Origin: Cinnamomum chago
Taxonomy: Eukaryota > Streptophyta > Magnoliopsida > Laurales > Lauraceae
Direction: 5' to 3'
Assembly (NCBI GenBank): GCA_038049695.1
Contig: CP142452.1
Span: forward strand, 37,374,501-37,438,500
DNA: 64,000 nucleotides
Below the pieces are notes generated by a model. It was given only the letters and a program-made list of their open reading frames with translations. It was not told the DNA's origin and ran no database searches. Below are positions 10,238 to 22,580 of this stretch, piece after piece; the stretch's first letter is position 1, and every line of letters starts with the position of its first letter. Made by a program: the position numbers and the translations under genes.

Positions 10238-12420
10238 CACCACTCTAAGACTTTTCCAAGTTATATCTTCTAGAGTTGGTGAGTCCTCAAAGTGATCTTT
10301 CAAGGACAACCTTTTCAAGGCTTTAGGTGAATTTTCAAAGGTAGACTATTTGAGTAACCTTAGGCCTTGATACCCCTAGACCAACCTATGCTTTTTAGTT
10401 ATATCTTTTTGTTGGTCATGTTACATTTGCATTTTGTTTCTTTAAAGTCACATCTTTTAAAATGCAATGTTTCTTTGTGATCATTTGATTTTGTCTTCAT
10501 GATCTTTTAAGTTATATCTCATGGTTTTCAAAATCCTTTGATTGCAATTCTTTCATGATGGATTTGCATATTGTTCTTTTAGTAATATCTCTTGTTGTGC
10601 ATATCTATTCATGATCAATTGATTGTGATTACAAATGCTTTCATAGCTAGTTTTTCATGATCAATTGATGTTGGAAAATCATTTGATGATTGTCATAGTT
10701 ATATCCTTTTTGGAAATCAAATGATTTGAAGCAACCTTAGTTTTCCATTGATTTACAAGTTATATCTTTTGATATGGAAAATTTGTAAGTGTCTATTGTT
10801 TTTACAAATTGAAAACTTTACAATAGTACACTTCTTGTTTTTCAAAATCACTTGCTCTTAATTCTATAAATGATTCTTTGTTGGAATTTCATACATTGAA
10901 GTGATTTGAAAAACTTTGGAAAATGTTCTAAGCTTTATTAGTTATATTTATAGAAGCATTTTCCTTGAATTTATTTCCTTGTGCCTAATTATGATTGTAT
11001 CATTTGAAAGGAAATAATTTTTACAAACAATTTGCATCTTTGCTCATTTAGTTATATTTCTTTATGCAAATTGATTTTGATGTCTTACATTGCTTGGTTG
11101 GATATGGTTTCATTGATTTGCATGTTTGTGCCTAACTTGGTATATTCTCATTAATGCATTTTGATGATTGGTTATGTGCTCTATAGTAAAATCTTTTGTT
11201 TTATTATTATTTGAGCCTAATAAGTACATTTGTGATTTAATGTGCTAAGTTCATTTGATATAAACCTCATATCTTTTTCCATTGCATTGTAAGCTAAGTG
11301 CATTTGCTAAGAGTGGAGATGTTACATGATAGCTTAATGAATCATTTTAGATGAATTGGAATTAAACCATTGTTCTTAATAGGTATATCCATTTTTGTGG
11401 TCCATCTTCATCTTTATGTGATCCATGATGTCTCTCTAACTTCATACCTTCTTGTGCTTACATAGTTATATTCTTTATTGATGATTGGTATGATTTAGAT
11501 CTTGAATGTTGATTAATCCTCTCTATGCAAATGTCAAATCGTTCTATGTATGGTTGTGGTATTGATTACATTTGTTGAAACCATACTAGAACTCAAATCC
11601 ATCCTCTATGCCTTTCTAGTCATATCTTTTTGGATGGTTATGATGTTGATTCATGTATTTTCTCTAAGTGATATCATCCTTATACATGTTTCAACTTCAT
11701 AGTAGTGATCTTGATCATATGAAACTCTTTGAAATCCATTCCTCATATTTCTATGTGTTTGATGGATAACTTAGAGGTTGAATTCATATGATTTAGTCAC
11801 TTTATAAATTGCATGCATCTCAAAGTCATATCCTTGTGCATTGCAATTTATCTTGTTCATCACTATGCTCAATAGTTATATCTTTAAAAGTGATGAATAT
11901 GCATTTATGATGCTTGATGAAATTTTGTCACATTCTTGCTCTTTATCATGTTATCAAATTCAATTGGTTTCAATTGATATATTGTTTGATTGATTTGATT
12001 TCTTGTGAATGTGATAAATCTTGTGTGCATTGGATTGAACTTGATAAGTAATATGATTATTCCATGTCACACACCATTAGCATCATAATGCTCATGTTGC
12101 CACCTCTCTTGCTCATATATGTATATCTCATGACCACCATGTTTATGTGTTCATAATATTGGTTGGTTATTAGTTGAGGTTGGCTTCATGTTTGAATTTC
12201 ATTTCACTCAATTTGCACTTTAATAAGTCATATTTTTTGATTGAATGAAATGATTTTCAAAATCTTACATAGCACATGTTTTTCATAAGTAATATTGATT
12301 GATGCTATGTTTGAGTAAACCCCATATCATGGATAGCTCTAATTTGGATTTCTCATAATAGTTATACTTTTAAATCCATTTTAGAGTGATTGATTTATTA
12401 AGTCATATCCTAAATCTCAA
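10238..12420 (+). other. Hairpin array with constant loop motif, inside element F
   Basis: About 18 consecutive imperfect inverted repeats occupy the internal region. Examples (left arm/right arm): 10238-10247/10271-10281; 10379-10385/10411-10417; 10423-10435/10459-10470; 10676-10687/10716-10727 (12 bp, perfect); 10741-10748/10774-10781; 10918-10930/10951-10964; 11028-11037/11064-11073 (10 bp, perfect); 11804-11817/11837-11851; 11856-11864/11889-11897 (9 bp, perfect); 12267-12274/12303-12310; 12337-12351/12372-12386. The arms share no sequence from one hairpin to the next, but most loops of 25-35 bases carry a motif near AGTTATATC or AGTCATATC followed by T-rich bases. No coding frame crosses the region. 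I do not recognise the arrangement. Confidence 0.8.
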
Positions 12421-13206
12421 TTGGTATTCTTTGTTTGTCCAATTGATATCCATGATTGCTTTTCTCATTGACCTAGCTCTCTTTTGGTAATTTGATCATA
12501 TTGAGCCTTATAGTTATATGAATCTAATCCTTTTCTTGAAGTTGACCCTCAATTGGTTAAACCATCTTCTTCTTGAACCAAATAGTTAAACCTTTGTCAA
12601 GAGTTTGACAAAAGGAGAGAATGGATTGAGGGGGAGTGTAAACCTTCATAGGAAGTATTAGTTTTGATCAAATTGACCATTGGATTGCCTTTGAGCCCTT
12701 AGAGATTACCACCACTCATGATAGCCTGTTATGTATTTCATTTTTGATTTCATTTGTTAACAGGTGCTACTAAAGGTATTTTCCTTATTTCATGTGTGTA
12801 GGTACCTTTGCAATTTAATGGCAAAGGGGGAGAAATTATGCAAGTTCTCAAAAGGGTGAAGAGAAAGTCCAAGCTTCCAAAGGGGAGAGTTGTGTATGAT
12901 CTTCTACAAAGGGAGAGAATGCATACCTTGCCAAAGGGAGAAAGAGGCATGGTCAAAGGGGGAGAGCTAATAGAAGATAGAAAGCTTGGAAGCTAAAGAA
13001 GATGCTTGGATAAAGAAAGAAAGAAGAAAGAAAGCTTGAAGATTGATCAAGCTCCAAGCATCATGAAGATTGAAGCCCAAGAGCCCAAGCTAAGAGAAGA
13101 AGCATCCAAGAAGATTTCAAGACTTGTCCAGCTGAGGGGGAGCTGAAGACCAAGTGTGTAATTTCAGTGGTGAGTGGGTTTGCCATCAAATTGCAAAGGG
13201 GGAGAT
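12421..13206 (+). mobile_element. 3' internal region and polypurine tract of element F
   Basis: This stretch has G-rich purine blocks: CAAAGGGGGAGAAATT near 12824, AAAGGGGAGAG near 12879, AAAGGGGGAGAG near 12956, GAGGGGGAGCTG near 13134, and finally CAAAGGGGGAGAT abutting the 3' LTR at 13206. The last one is the functional-looking polypurine tract; the others are tract-like repeats upstream. Short open frames here (62 and 68 codons) do not resemble known proteins. Confidence 0.75.
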
Positions 13207-15421
13207 TGTTAGGAATTTTGTAGATTGCAATTTGATGGATGCATTATCATTCTAGCATCATTTGATTCACACACACTTGCATTGTGTTAATTAAACTTGA
13301 AATCTTATTTTATTCATGCATTGCTTTTAAGATTTGTAAAAGTTTTGTTTTATGCATGATTTGTTTTTTCATCTTGGATGCATTTGTTTTAGAAAAGAGT
13401 TTTCAAGAAATCAAGCAAGCCTTTGTTTTAAAAGTTTTGAAACTTTTTAGGCTTTTTATGTCATGTTTTAAAAACCATTAGAATCTTTAAAACATGTTTT
13501 TATAGCTTGATTTAGTAGGCAAAAAGGTCCCCCAAGCAAAACCTTCATATATGCAAAAGTTGCATTTTTTGCAAGAAGGGGGGAGTCCCGGCAGTGTCGC
13601 CGGTCGACCGAGACACAGGTCTCGGTCGACCGAGACAACTGGAGGTAAAATCTGCAGTTTCTGAACTGAACCTCCAACGGTCAGAAATATGACCGTTATG
13701 CCTTCCCGGTCGACCGAGACCTCTTTACCGGTCGACCGAGGACTAGCCGTTGGACACTTTTTGGCTATAAAATGAGTTCTTTCCCTTACCAAAAGTTGGG
13801 AATTTTTAACCCCTCCTTGAGAGGATTTGAGGCATATCAAAAGGGAAAAGAACCAAGGGATGAAGGGGATGATTAGGAAAGCTAAAGCTTGGATTAATGA
13901 AGTTAAACTACCAAGTAGGCTCTTCCTTTCTTAATCATATGTTTGCATGCTCTTGTTTTATTTTTGGTAAATCATTTCTAGCATGTTAAACTATGTTTGT
14001 GTTGTGTCCTTAACATATTTTATGTTTTGAGTTGATTTATTGTTTTGGATATAACATCACATGATTCAATCCAAGTAGTACTTGAATTGGTAAATCAAAG
14101 TAGATCATGTTAATGAAAGAACTTTGGTAAATCATATGTAACATGATCCATATACTTGGTTGAATCTTTGGTTGTTGTTTTCCATCATAAGAACATCTCT
14201 CTCAAAACTAACTTATGTTTTGGATTCAACTTCTTTACAAATCATATGTTTTCATGTTTTGTTTTATCATTGGTAAATCTTTGTAACATGTTAATATATG
14301 ATATGTTGTATCCTTAGCATATTCTATATTTTGAATAGATCTATTGTTTTGGATACATCACCATTGATTCATCAAAGTAGTACTTTATTGGTAAATCTAA
14401 GTAGATCATGTTAATGAAAGATGTAACATGATTCATATACTTTGTTGAATCTTTGGGTGTTGTTTTTCCATCATAAGAAAATCTCTCTCAAATGTATCTT
14501 ATGTTTTGGATTCAACATCATTACAAATCATATGTGTATTATTGTTTTAAAGTTTCACAACTTGCATCACTTTGATAGGTAAATCATTTTCAAGTTGTAT
14601 TTATAATTACATATGATTTGTCCCCTCTTTTCAATCAAATCTATTTTTATGTTTTGAGCATCATTGATGATTTGATTGACATCCCTATGCATCACATGTT
14701 TAGAGCTAATCCATTTCATACAACTTGTGTAACTTTGATATCATTAACAAGTTGTTACTTTTAACATGTGATTGCATTACTTCCTCAATCATAAATGTTT
14801 TTGAGCTAAAACTTTCAAAAGCCTTAGGCTTACATTTATGAGCTTTCATTTTCTAAATGATTGAGGATCACACACACACACTTCATTTGTTTTCATCTTT
14901 GCATCCATAGTGTGAGTGTGTAGTTGTTATTCACTTCCATATCCGCCTATTTTAGAGGCAAATGTAATGAGCTAAAATGAATCTCCATCTAGTGTATTAA
15001 AGACACAACTTAGTGAGATAACCAACCATGTGGTTGAAGAGGTTATTGCTTAGCCTATAAAAGCATAATGGATAGGTTGATGTTAAGCCTTGAAAAACAT
15101 CATTGTAAGGTTATTGCTTAGCCTTGGAAAGCATATTGTAAAGGTTATTGCTTAGCCTATTGAAAAGCATAAATAGTGGAAATCCGGTGGGGTGTTGGTT
15201 CACAAGCCGGTAGTGGATGTAGGCATTGAGGCCGAACCACTATAAATCCTTGTGTGATGGTGCTTGCTTTGTGGTGATTATTTTGTTAGCTTCCGCATCT
15301 TGTATGTTTAATCATCACATGTGACTAGTTTGTTTTAAAGAAGTTAAAATTGTTAAAATTGGTCATAAAAGAAGCTCACCCTATTCACCCCCCCTCTAGG
15401 GTTCGGATCCATGGACTTACA
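13207..15421 (+). mobile_element. 3' LTR of element F
   Basis: It has the same length and order as the 5' LTR at a constant offset of 5331. TATA box at 13766-13772 and palindrome cassette at 13601-13742. It is followed by the target duplication CGCGA (15422-15426) and then the resumed LTR H sequence. Confidence 0.93.
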
Positions 15422-16631
15422 CGCGACTCTTCAGCTACCAAGGTGGCCACTTAGTGCAATCAATTGGCCCGTTTATGGCAAGTTAATGCGGTCATTAACC
15501 CATTATCTTGAACGGCCCAATCAGAAGCCTCCGTTCAGGAGTTACAAGTCCAAGCAATCATGGCATTCAAGCCATGAAACTCCTAACATAATGGAGATTA
15601 AAGGCGATTAAATGCCCATGACTCTCCTCCGGCCAATGAAATCCAAGGGTCAGGAGTTACAAAACAAAAAGCAATTAAACTCGTAACTCCTCCCTTAATG
15701 AGCTTTATTACCATAAAGGCTCATAAATCACTCCTAAAGGCTACCAAAAGGCCTATAAATAGGAGTCCTCTCCAAGCATTCCAAAAGGGGGGGACACACA
15801 CAGAAGGATCCGGGAAAATCGCCACAGATCCGGAAAAATCGCCAGAAAATCATTCAAAAATCCTTGGAGAAATCTCTACAACCCTGCTCCTTCAAGAAAA
15901 CTCTGCTGCAACAAGTTCAACAAGGTGATTGAAGCCCCTTGGGGGGCCACCCCCTCAAAGACCACCTATCCTTCTATCCAACATGGCTAGATGCGGCTTT
16001 TCAGCCCGTCTACTCAGCCTTTTACCGGATATAGGACCTTATCTTGGTCCTTATCCTCTAAAAATCTGAGGTTGGAGCCAAGCCAAGAAATCAAGCACTA
16101 TGTTCTCATCTGAAGGACGATGACGGAGCCCATACATGACTCGCGACCATCGATCTGAACGAGCCCTCCCACAATCGCATGAGAAGTTAGATTCCTTTTT
16201 CTTACTTTTCTGTTGTAAATTGTATTTTTTCTAAAGAGACAAAAAATCACATCTCTTGTCTTTCATTATTGATAAGATTTGTAAATCGCCTTTCATGGCA
16301 AAATCGCCTCCAACGGCACCAAACCGCCTTCTACGGCACAAAAACGCCTTTCACGGCATTCAAACAAAACTGTCTCTTTTATTAAAATATGTATGCAATG
16401 GAAAACTAAAAAAAAGTTTCATTTCCCTTTTTACTTGTGAAGGTGGATCTCCGGATCACCATTTCTAAATTCCAAGTATTAAAGAGAAATTGGCATACCC
16501 GTACAAAAAAACTGATGCCCGCTTTTCCTTTTTCCCTCCACCATACCCCGTCAGCCCCGGGGCGGAGGCAGCTTTGGAAAAAGACAAAAGCCGGGACCAT
16601 CAATTGTGAAACTGAACTGATCCGAATTCAG

Positions 16632-16915
16632 TTTCTGGACAGTTCGCTCGAGCGACCATGACACTTCGCTCGAGCGACCTGTCCAGGAGAGGTTCGGAGC
16701 ATTCCAGTAGCTTGGTCGCTCGAGCGGACCCCTGGTCGCTCGAGCGGACATCCCATAACTCATTCCAGAGAGTTGTTCGTTCGAACGCATTTAAATATTC
16801 GCTCGACCCAATGAGTTCGCTCAAGCGACCTCAACTTCGCTCGAGCGAACCCACCTAGACAACCATTCCAGAGAATGACTCGCTCGAGCGAACCCTCCAG
16901 TCCGCTCGAGCGATG
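16632..16915. repeat. Palindrome cassette in solo LTR B (CTCGAG type)
   Basis: About ten copies of (T)CGCTCGAGCG(A) are separated by short AT-richer words that also recur (ATTCCAGAGA). One copy near 16770 reads CGTTCGAACG, in which both halves changed so that it is still a palindrome. The same array, with different decay, is in LTR C at 37783-38035. Confidence 0.88.
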
Positions 16916-18453
16916 GGCCTCGTTGGGGTAGGGCTATGTTGGGACAATGATGAACTATTTTAATGGTTTGAGACTATTCTTTGGGAACCTCTCTACGTCA
17001 AGAGGAATGTTAAGCATTGTATGAGGCCATTTGAGGAAGAAACCATATCACAAAGATTTCAATTGAAGTTTTGAAAATTCAAAGTGTATAAGAAGCCCGG
17101 AATGTCCCCAAACTCAAAGAGTTCCAAATGGTTAATAGATTGACATACGGGGTCCCTATCCACTTTAAACGAATTTTGAACCCGATGCTTTACCGAAATT
17201 CCAATTGTTTATTGTACCTTATCGATCCCGAGATTTATATTACTTGTCTTGTTTTCCCGAAAGCATTGCTGTACACTTGAAATGGTTACTCGACTTGAAG
17301 TGCATTGCACCACATGATTTGACAGTGTGCCCTTGAGCACCCCCGTCTTGCTCGTTTGTTTATGTATTTGTACTTAATTTACTTGCATATGTCTCGATTG
17401 TATTTGACCTATGAGTCGGCACCACTAAGCTTGGATAACCCTGTTGGTCTGATCCACCGACTTAGAGATCTCCCTCTTGTCCAGCTAGCTGCAGTTTGGA
17501 TCCCGCTACCCGGTTATTACCGTGGTCTTGTCCCGATGCCGCAGATTGCTACTGTGGTCCCCGAAGCCCGGCTCGCTACCGTGGTCATGTATAGTATTGT
17601 ATATGTATATGTATTTATATGAGATCCACTGTTTCTCCTCACCTAGAGTGACTGAGATCAGTGCCTAGTTATTGCTCTATCACCTTAGTGATAGAGGACT
17701 TAGCTTCGTGTGGTTGCCATCTTGCTTGTTTCCCCGTTTCCTTGGTCACCTTACATGTTTTACATTGCATTCCCGAAATTGAATAAATGTTTTATCTCGT
17801 TCATAGAAATTCTTATCTAAATAGGTTTACATGTTTTGAAGGTATATTCTTTTATTATCATATTGTCGTTGTATTTTCCTCCATTTGCCAAACCGTCGTG
17901 TTTGACCTACTCTTTGGTACTCAGGTCCCGTTGTTGGATATCCCGAGGAGGAGCTTGAGGAGGTGGTCGTAGAACCGCAGCAGTTGGTTGAGTGGCGTGC
18001 CGATGACGTCATGTAGATGTTCGGTTGCTATGAGAGACTTTACATTTTGGGAAACTTTTAACCATTCTTTTGATTGGTATTTGTTATATTGGCCTGGTTG
18101 GCCTCTATTTTTGGGGAAATGTAATCAAATGATATTTGTATAAACTTTAACTTACTTTGAGTAACATGTTAATGTTCATTGCTCATTCTGATACAGTATA
18201 TTAGACTTGTGTTATTGTCTTGATGACCAAGGATAGTTTGACTATTTGATTTGCTACACACTTCCGCACTTAAAAGAAATATTCATTTATGGTTGTGATA
18301 TCCTCACCGCGGACACCTGTGGGAAATTAAATAAATGTATGTTATTATCATTTAAACAGATGTTGTGGCTATCTATTCACCATCATTTCAGATGTAATTG
18401 TCCCGATCCCGGATCCGTCCTTCGGATTCCCGGTCCGGGGTCGCGACAATAAC

Positions 18454-21400
18454 AAGCTAATAACCACTACCCATATGTGACGCAACTCCAATGTCAAGCT
18501 CAATGTCTACATGACATAGCCGACAAAACAACCTACAACTCATGGCTCCACAGCCAGCAAAAGCACTCATCTCGGGATGAAAAAGTCTGGACCCGAGTAC
18601 CAAAAGTAGTAGGTCAGACACGACGGTCTGGCAGGTGGATGAAAAGATAAAAAGTATGCTGAGAATTAAAACATATGATAAATCATGCTATTTGATCAAA
18701 TGCTGCATATAATTAAACGGGTGCAAAATCGGGGATCTCTGACAAAACATGTATTCATTTCAAGCATGGGTAAAACATGGAGATCTAACAAAACATATGT
18801 TCATTTACATCATCTATAAAAGTATAGATATTTGACAATTGGGTGTTCGTTTAAAACATGTACAAATATAGAGGTCTGGCAAAACAAACGTTCATTTGAA
18901 ACATATGTAAAAGCATGAGTATTCGACAAAGCGGGTATTTATTTAAAACATGTGTAAACATATTTAAAAGCATGGATATTTAACAAATCGGGTATTCATT
19001 TAAAACATGTGTAAACGTAGGGATCTGGCAAAACAAATGTCATTTGAAACATATTTAAAAGCATGGATATTTAACAAATCGGGTATTCATTTAAAACATG
19101 TGTAAACATAGAGATCTGGCAAAACAAATGTCATTTGAAACATATTTAAAAGCATGGATATTTAACAAATCGGGTATTCATTTAAAACATGAGCGTGTAC
19201 GAGGAACGGAAAACAATATAACAATAATTGAATTTACCGTGGAAAATATTAACACCTGTTTAAATAATAACTTTCATAAAAGAAATGGATCATTTACCGA
19301 AAAACAACTAAGCAATATAAAACATGTAGGGTATCTAAGGAATCGGGAACTAGCAAGATGACAACCACACGAAACTAAGTCCTCTATCACTAAAGTGATA
19401 GAGCAATAACTAGGCATTGATCTCAGTCACTCAAGGTGAGGAGAAATAATGGATCTCATACATACAATAACTAGGCACTGATCTCAGTCACTCGAGGTGA
19501 GGAGAAACAGTGGATCTCATAAATAGATATACATATACTATACATGACCACGGTAGCGAGCCGGGCATCGGGAACCACAGTAGCAATCTGCGGTATCGGG
19601 ACAAGACCACGGTAATAACCGGGTAGCGGGATCCAAACTGAGCTGGTGGGACAAGAGGGGGATCTCCAAGTCGGTGGATCAGACCAACAGGGTTATCCAA
19701 GCTTAGTGGTGCCAACTAATAGGTCAAATAACAAATTGAGACATGTGCAAGTAAATCAAGTACAAATAAACAAACGGGCAGGATGGGGGTGCTGAAGGGC
19801 ACACTGTTATTTCATGTCGAGCAATACGTTTCGGGGCTAGCAATTATTACAAGTACACTTTCAATACTTTCGGGAATAACAAGTCAAAGTAGTGTAAATT
19901 CGGGAACAATGAAATACCATAGAACTTTTGAAATCTCAGGACAAGTATCGAGGTTCAAAACTAGTTCAAGGTGGATAGGGATCCCGTATGTCAATATATT
20001 TATAAAACTTGGTACTCCTTGAGGTTGGCGACATTTCGGGGTCCTTATACACTTTGGGGTTTTCGAGACTTCAAATGAATCTTAGTAATATGGTTTCTTT
20101 CTCAAACGGACTCCATGCGCATCTCCAGGTGAACGGTCCCCATCATTCTCTAAAAGGGTTCACAAATGATTGGGACGGAAATCCTATCCATTTCTCTCCA
20201 TTTCCCTCCATTTCCATGTTTCTGGTTAATTTCGGTCACTTGGCGGTTAGCCGCCGCTGGGTTCGGCGGCTAGCCGCGGCTGGGTTGGAAAATTGCAGCT
20301 TACTGGAAAGCTAACCGCCTAGGGTGCGGTTAGCCGCTGCTGTGTTCGGCGGTTAGCCGCAGGGTAACCGCGGGGGAGACCGCTGGGTTCAGGGGAAGGA
20401 AGTGCTCTCTGGAAAAGTGACCGCGATGGTTCGGTCAGCTGGTGGTTAGCCGCCAGTCACTAGGCGGCTAGCCGCCAGGTGACCGCTGGCTGACCGCCAG
20501 GTGCGGGAAAAACCCCCACTGTGTTCAGATTGAGCCCTTTCTCCCTTAAACCATTCCTCACATAACTCCCCCTACATTCCTGCAATAAAATGAGTCCAAG
20601 ACTCCTCCAATTCATCATTAAAATTTCCACAAACTTCCACCACAAACACCTCCATTCTCTTCACATTCAATCACCAAAGAGAGAGAGAGAGAAACCACAG
20701 TTCATAAGATTCATCCACACTTAGTAACGTAATAGATGCATTCATCAAGATGTTTAACAGAGAAATCAACTCATAAATATGTATTTCAAAAGTGCTGAAA
20801 TCAAGACAAGAAGACTATGAAAACATATGTAAAGTCAATAAGAACCATTAATGCCAAAAACAAGGAATTTCCATGAAACATGTAAGTGTTCAAAACTTAT
20901 CCATTCATCAACTTGCCTTGGGTCCAAGCTAGCAAACCAAGCTTCTAATCACACTCTCAAGCTCAAGATCAACAATCTCTACAAAACCCCCAAAATGAAC
21001 CATCACAAACCCTAAAATGGGTCAAACAATGAAAGACAAGGAATGAGCTCAAAGCAAGCTAGGAAATAGAACCTAAGGGAAACCCATAGCTCAACAATAG
21101 AAAATGGAAAGAAGTCCTTACCTCTAGGGCCATCAATCAACAAGAAGAAGCTTGAAATAGGTGCTGCCCACCTTGGTTTTGCACAATAATGGTGTCCATG
21201 GGAAGCTAGAAGGATGGAGAAGAAGAAGTTGAGCTCCAAACTCCATTTTGCAAGGTTTGGAGGTGGGTTTTTGTGAAAGGAAGCAAGAAGGAGAAGAAGA
21301 AAAGGGCAAAAACCCTATGGAGCTGAAGTTCTCCCCCCTTCAAGTGCTGGAAAGAATGGGAGAGGAAGAGAGGGGCTGATCCCTTTTATAAAAGGGTGGG

Positions 21401-21906
21401 TTTGGGCCCCACCATCACTTAAGCTTGTCGGGATTAAAACATCAATTTCTGGGCCTCGGATGCCATCGACGAAGAAGAGGAAAATGTTTCTCATAAAATC
21501 TAGTTTTCAGAATGTATATATTTGGCATGGTTCTGAAATCTCAAAATTTGGGTCCAGATTTGGTGTGAAAAGACTGTTTTGCCCCTAACATTAAGAAAGT
21601 AGGGTTTCGGGGTTTCGAACGGGGACGAAGTCAACATGAAAGTTGTAGAGATTAACAAAAATAAGTCAAACGAGGCTAAAACAAGAATTATCAGAAATTT
21701 TGAATAATCTCCCAATCACGCGCAAGGTCACTAAAAGAACTCCCCAAAGGGTCCCACTAATTACAAAGCCACTCAAAACTCCCCAAAACTAGTGAAAAAC
21801 CATTCTAGCTCACAAACTCAACTCAACAAACACTAATCCCACTAAAAGAAACTAATCCACAAATAAAACAACACTAATCCAGGAAATTAGGGGTCGGGTT
21901 CTTACA
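18454..21906 (-). mobile_element. 5' LTR of element A, main piece
   Basis: It continues the LTR broken at 5215 and ends at 21906 with plus-strand TTCTTACA, complement of the LTR start TGTAAGAA. It matches 1-2951 almost base for base except near its 5' end. It holds the 91-bp tandem repeats, the GGCTAGCC cassette at 20242-20478 and a TATA-like box near 21386. The flanking bases CAGTT (21907-21911) should match the element's other flank, which is outside the window. Confidence 0.92.
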
Positions 21907-22580
21907 CAGTTGAAGCCAGCTTTCTAAGGAATCCCTAGTGGTCCCCACGCTAGATATTAGAAAGTTACTAATCTTACTTGAATTCTAAAAGGAAGGAATT
22001 AGGAAGTTACTATTTCTATTTGAAGTGAGACTTCTAATAGTGGTAATAGTAAGTTACTAATTTATGTGGAAGTGAGACTTCTTATTCAATTAGTAAGAGA
22101 AAAAGAATAGGAGATTACTTGAGGGCTTTATATGGGGAAATAACCCCTTGGACGCCCAATATATATCCCCACCTAGGGATTCACGCCCAACCCTTGTTTG
22201 TGCAAGTGTTGCACATCTCTTCCTTCTCCTCTCTCTCTCTTCTAATTCCTTAGAGTTTCTAGTAGGGTTTTCTCTTGGAGATCCCACACATCTTCTTGAG
22301 AAAAGAGATCTGATAGAGGGTCATAGCGTGGAAGACAACAAGGTCTTAGAGATCTCTAATTACTTCAAGAAGAGTTCTTATTCTAGTTGATTGTCTTCTC
22401 CTCGATTAGAGCACTACCAGGCTCCAAAAGTATAATCTGTTTCTCCTCTTGTGGTAGATTATTTTGTTGCATGTAGTTGTTGATTTGTATCTTCTAGATA
22501 GGTTATATTGCTGTACATGATTGATGAGAATGAGGGATTGCATCCTGAATTGAGTTTTGTAGCCTTGTGGATAGTTAATC
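21907..22580 (+). other. Unassigned AT-rich segment, possibly an LTR fragment
   Basis: No gene is visible. The segment has imperfect repeats of AAGTTACTAAT and GAAGTGAGACTTCT, a TATA-like TTTATATGG near 22126 and a TCTC-rich stretch near 22220-22245, as in a promoter plus leader or a copia-type LTR. No matching second copy or target duplication is seen, so its class is open. Confidence 0.35.

Larger units (their letters stand above)
7876..15421 (+). mobile_element. Young non-autonomous copia-like element F
   Basis: A complete element: 5' LTR 7876-10090, primer binding site 10093-10107, internal 10091-13206, polypurine tract at about 13194-13206, 3' LTR 13207-15421. The target duplication CGCGA is at 7871-7875 and 15422-15426. 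The two LTRs are both 2215 bp at a constant offset of 5331 and I see no difference between them, so the insertion is recent. LTR start TGTTAGGAATTTTG and the tract AAAGGGGGAGAT resemble the SIRE lineage of Ty1/copia; that assignment is inference. There is no gag-pol, so mobilisation would need a helper element. The internal region is a hairpin array. Confidence 0.93.
6541..16602 (+). mobile_element. Solo-type LTR H, interrupted by element F
   Basis: It starts TGTTGACACC at 6541, ends GGGACCATCA at 16602, and is flanked by ATTGT at 6536-6540 and 16603-16607. Comparison with the related LTR at 36449-39562 shows exactly this block is extra. Its own sequence is 6541-7875 plus 15427-16602, about 2.5 kb, with no coding region, primer site or polypurine tract. 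A TATA box (TATAAAT) is at 15754-15760. A diverged minus-strand copy of its 3' part lies at 24285-25215. The family is not recognised; gypsy-type is likely. Confidence 0.88.
5216..18448 (+). mobile_element. Solo LTR B, interrupted by nested insertions
   Basis: It starts TGTAAGACCCCGACCC at 5216, ends GGGGTCGCGACA at 18448, and is flanked by the 5-bp duplication ATAAC (5211-5215 and 18449-18453). Its own sequence is 5216-6540 plus 16608-18448, about 3.17 kb. This matches the 3.11-kb uninterrupted relative at 36449-39562. No primer site or polypurine tract adjoins it, so it is a solo LTR left by LTR-LTR recombination. It carries a TATA-like box near 5718, a splice-donor-like GCAAGTAAGT near 5966 and a CTCGAG-type palindrome cassette at 16632-16915. 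Confidence 0.92.
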
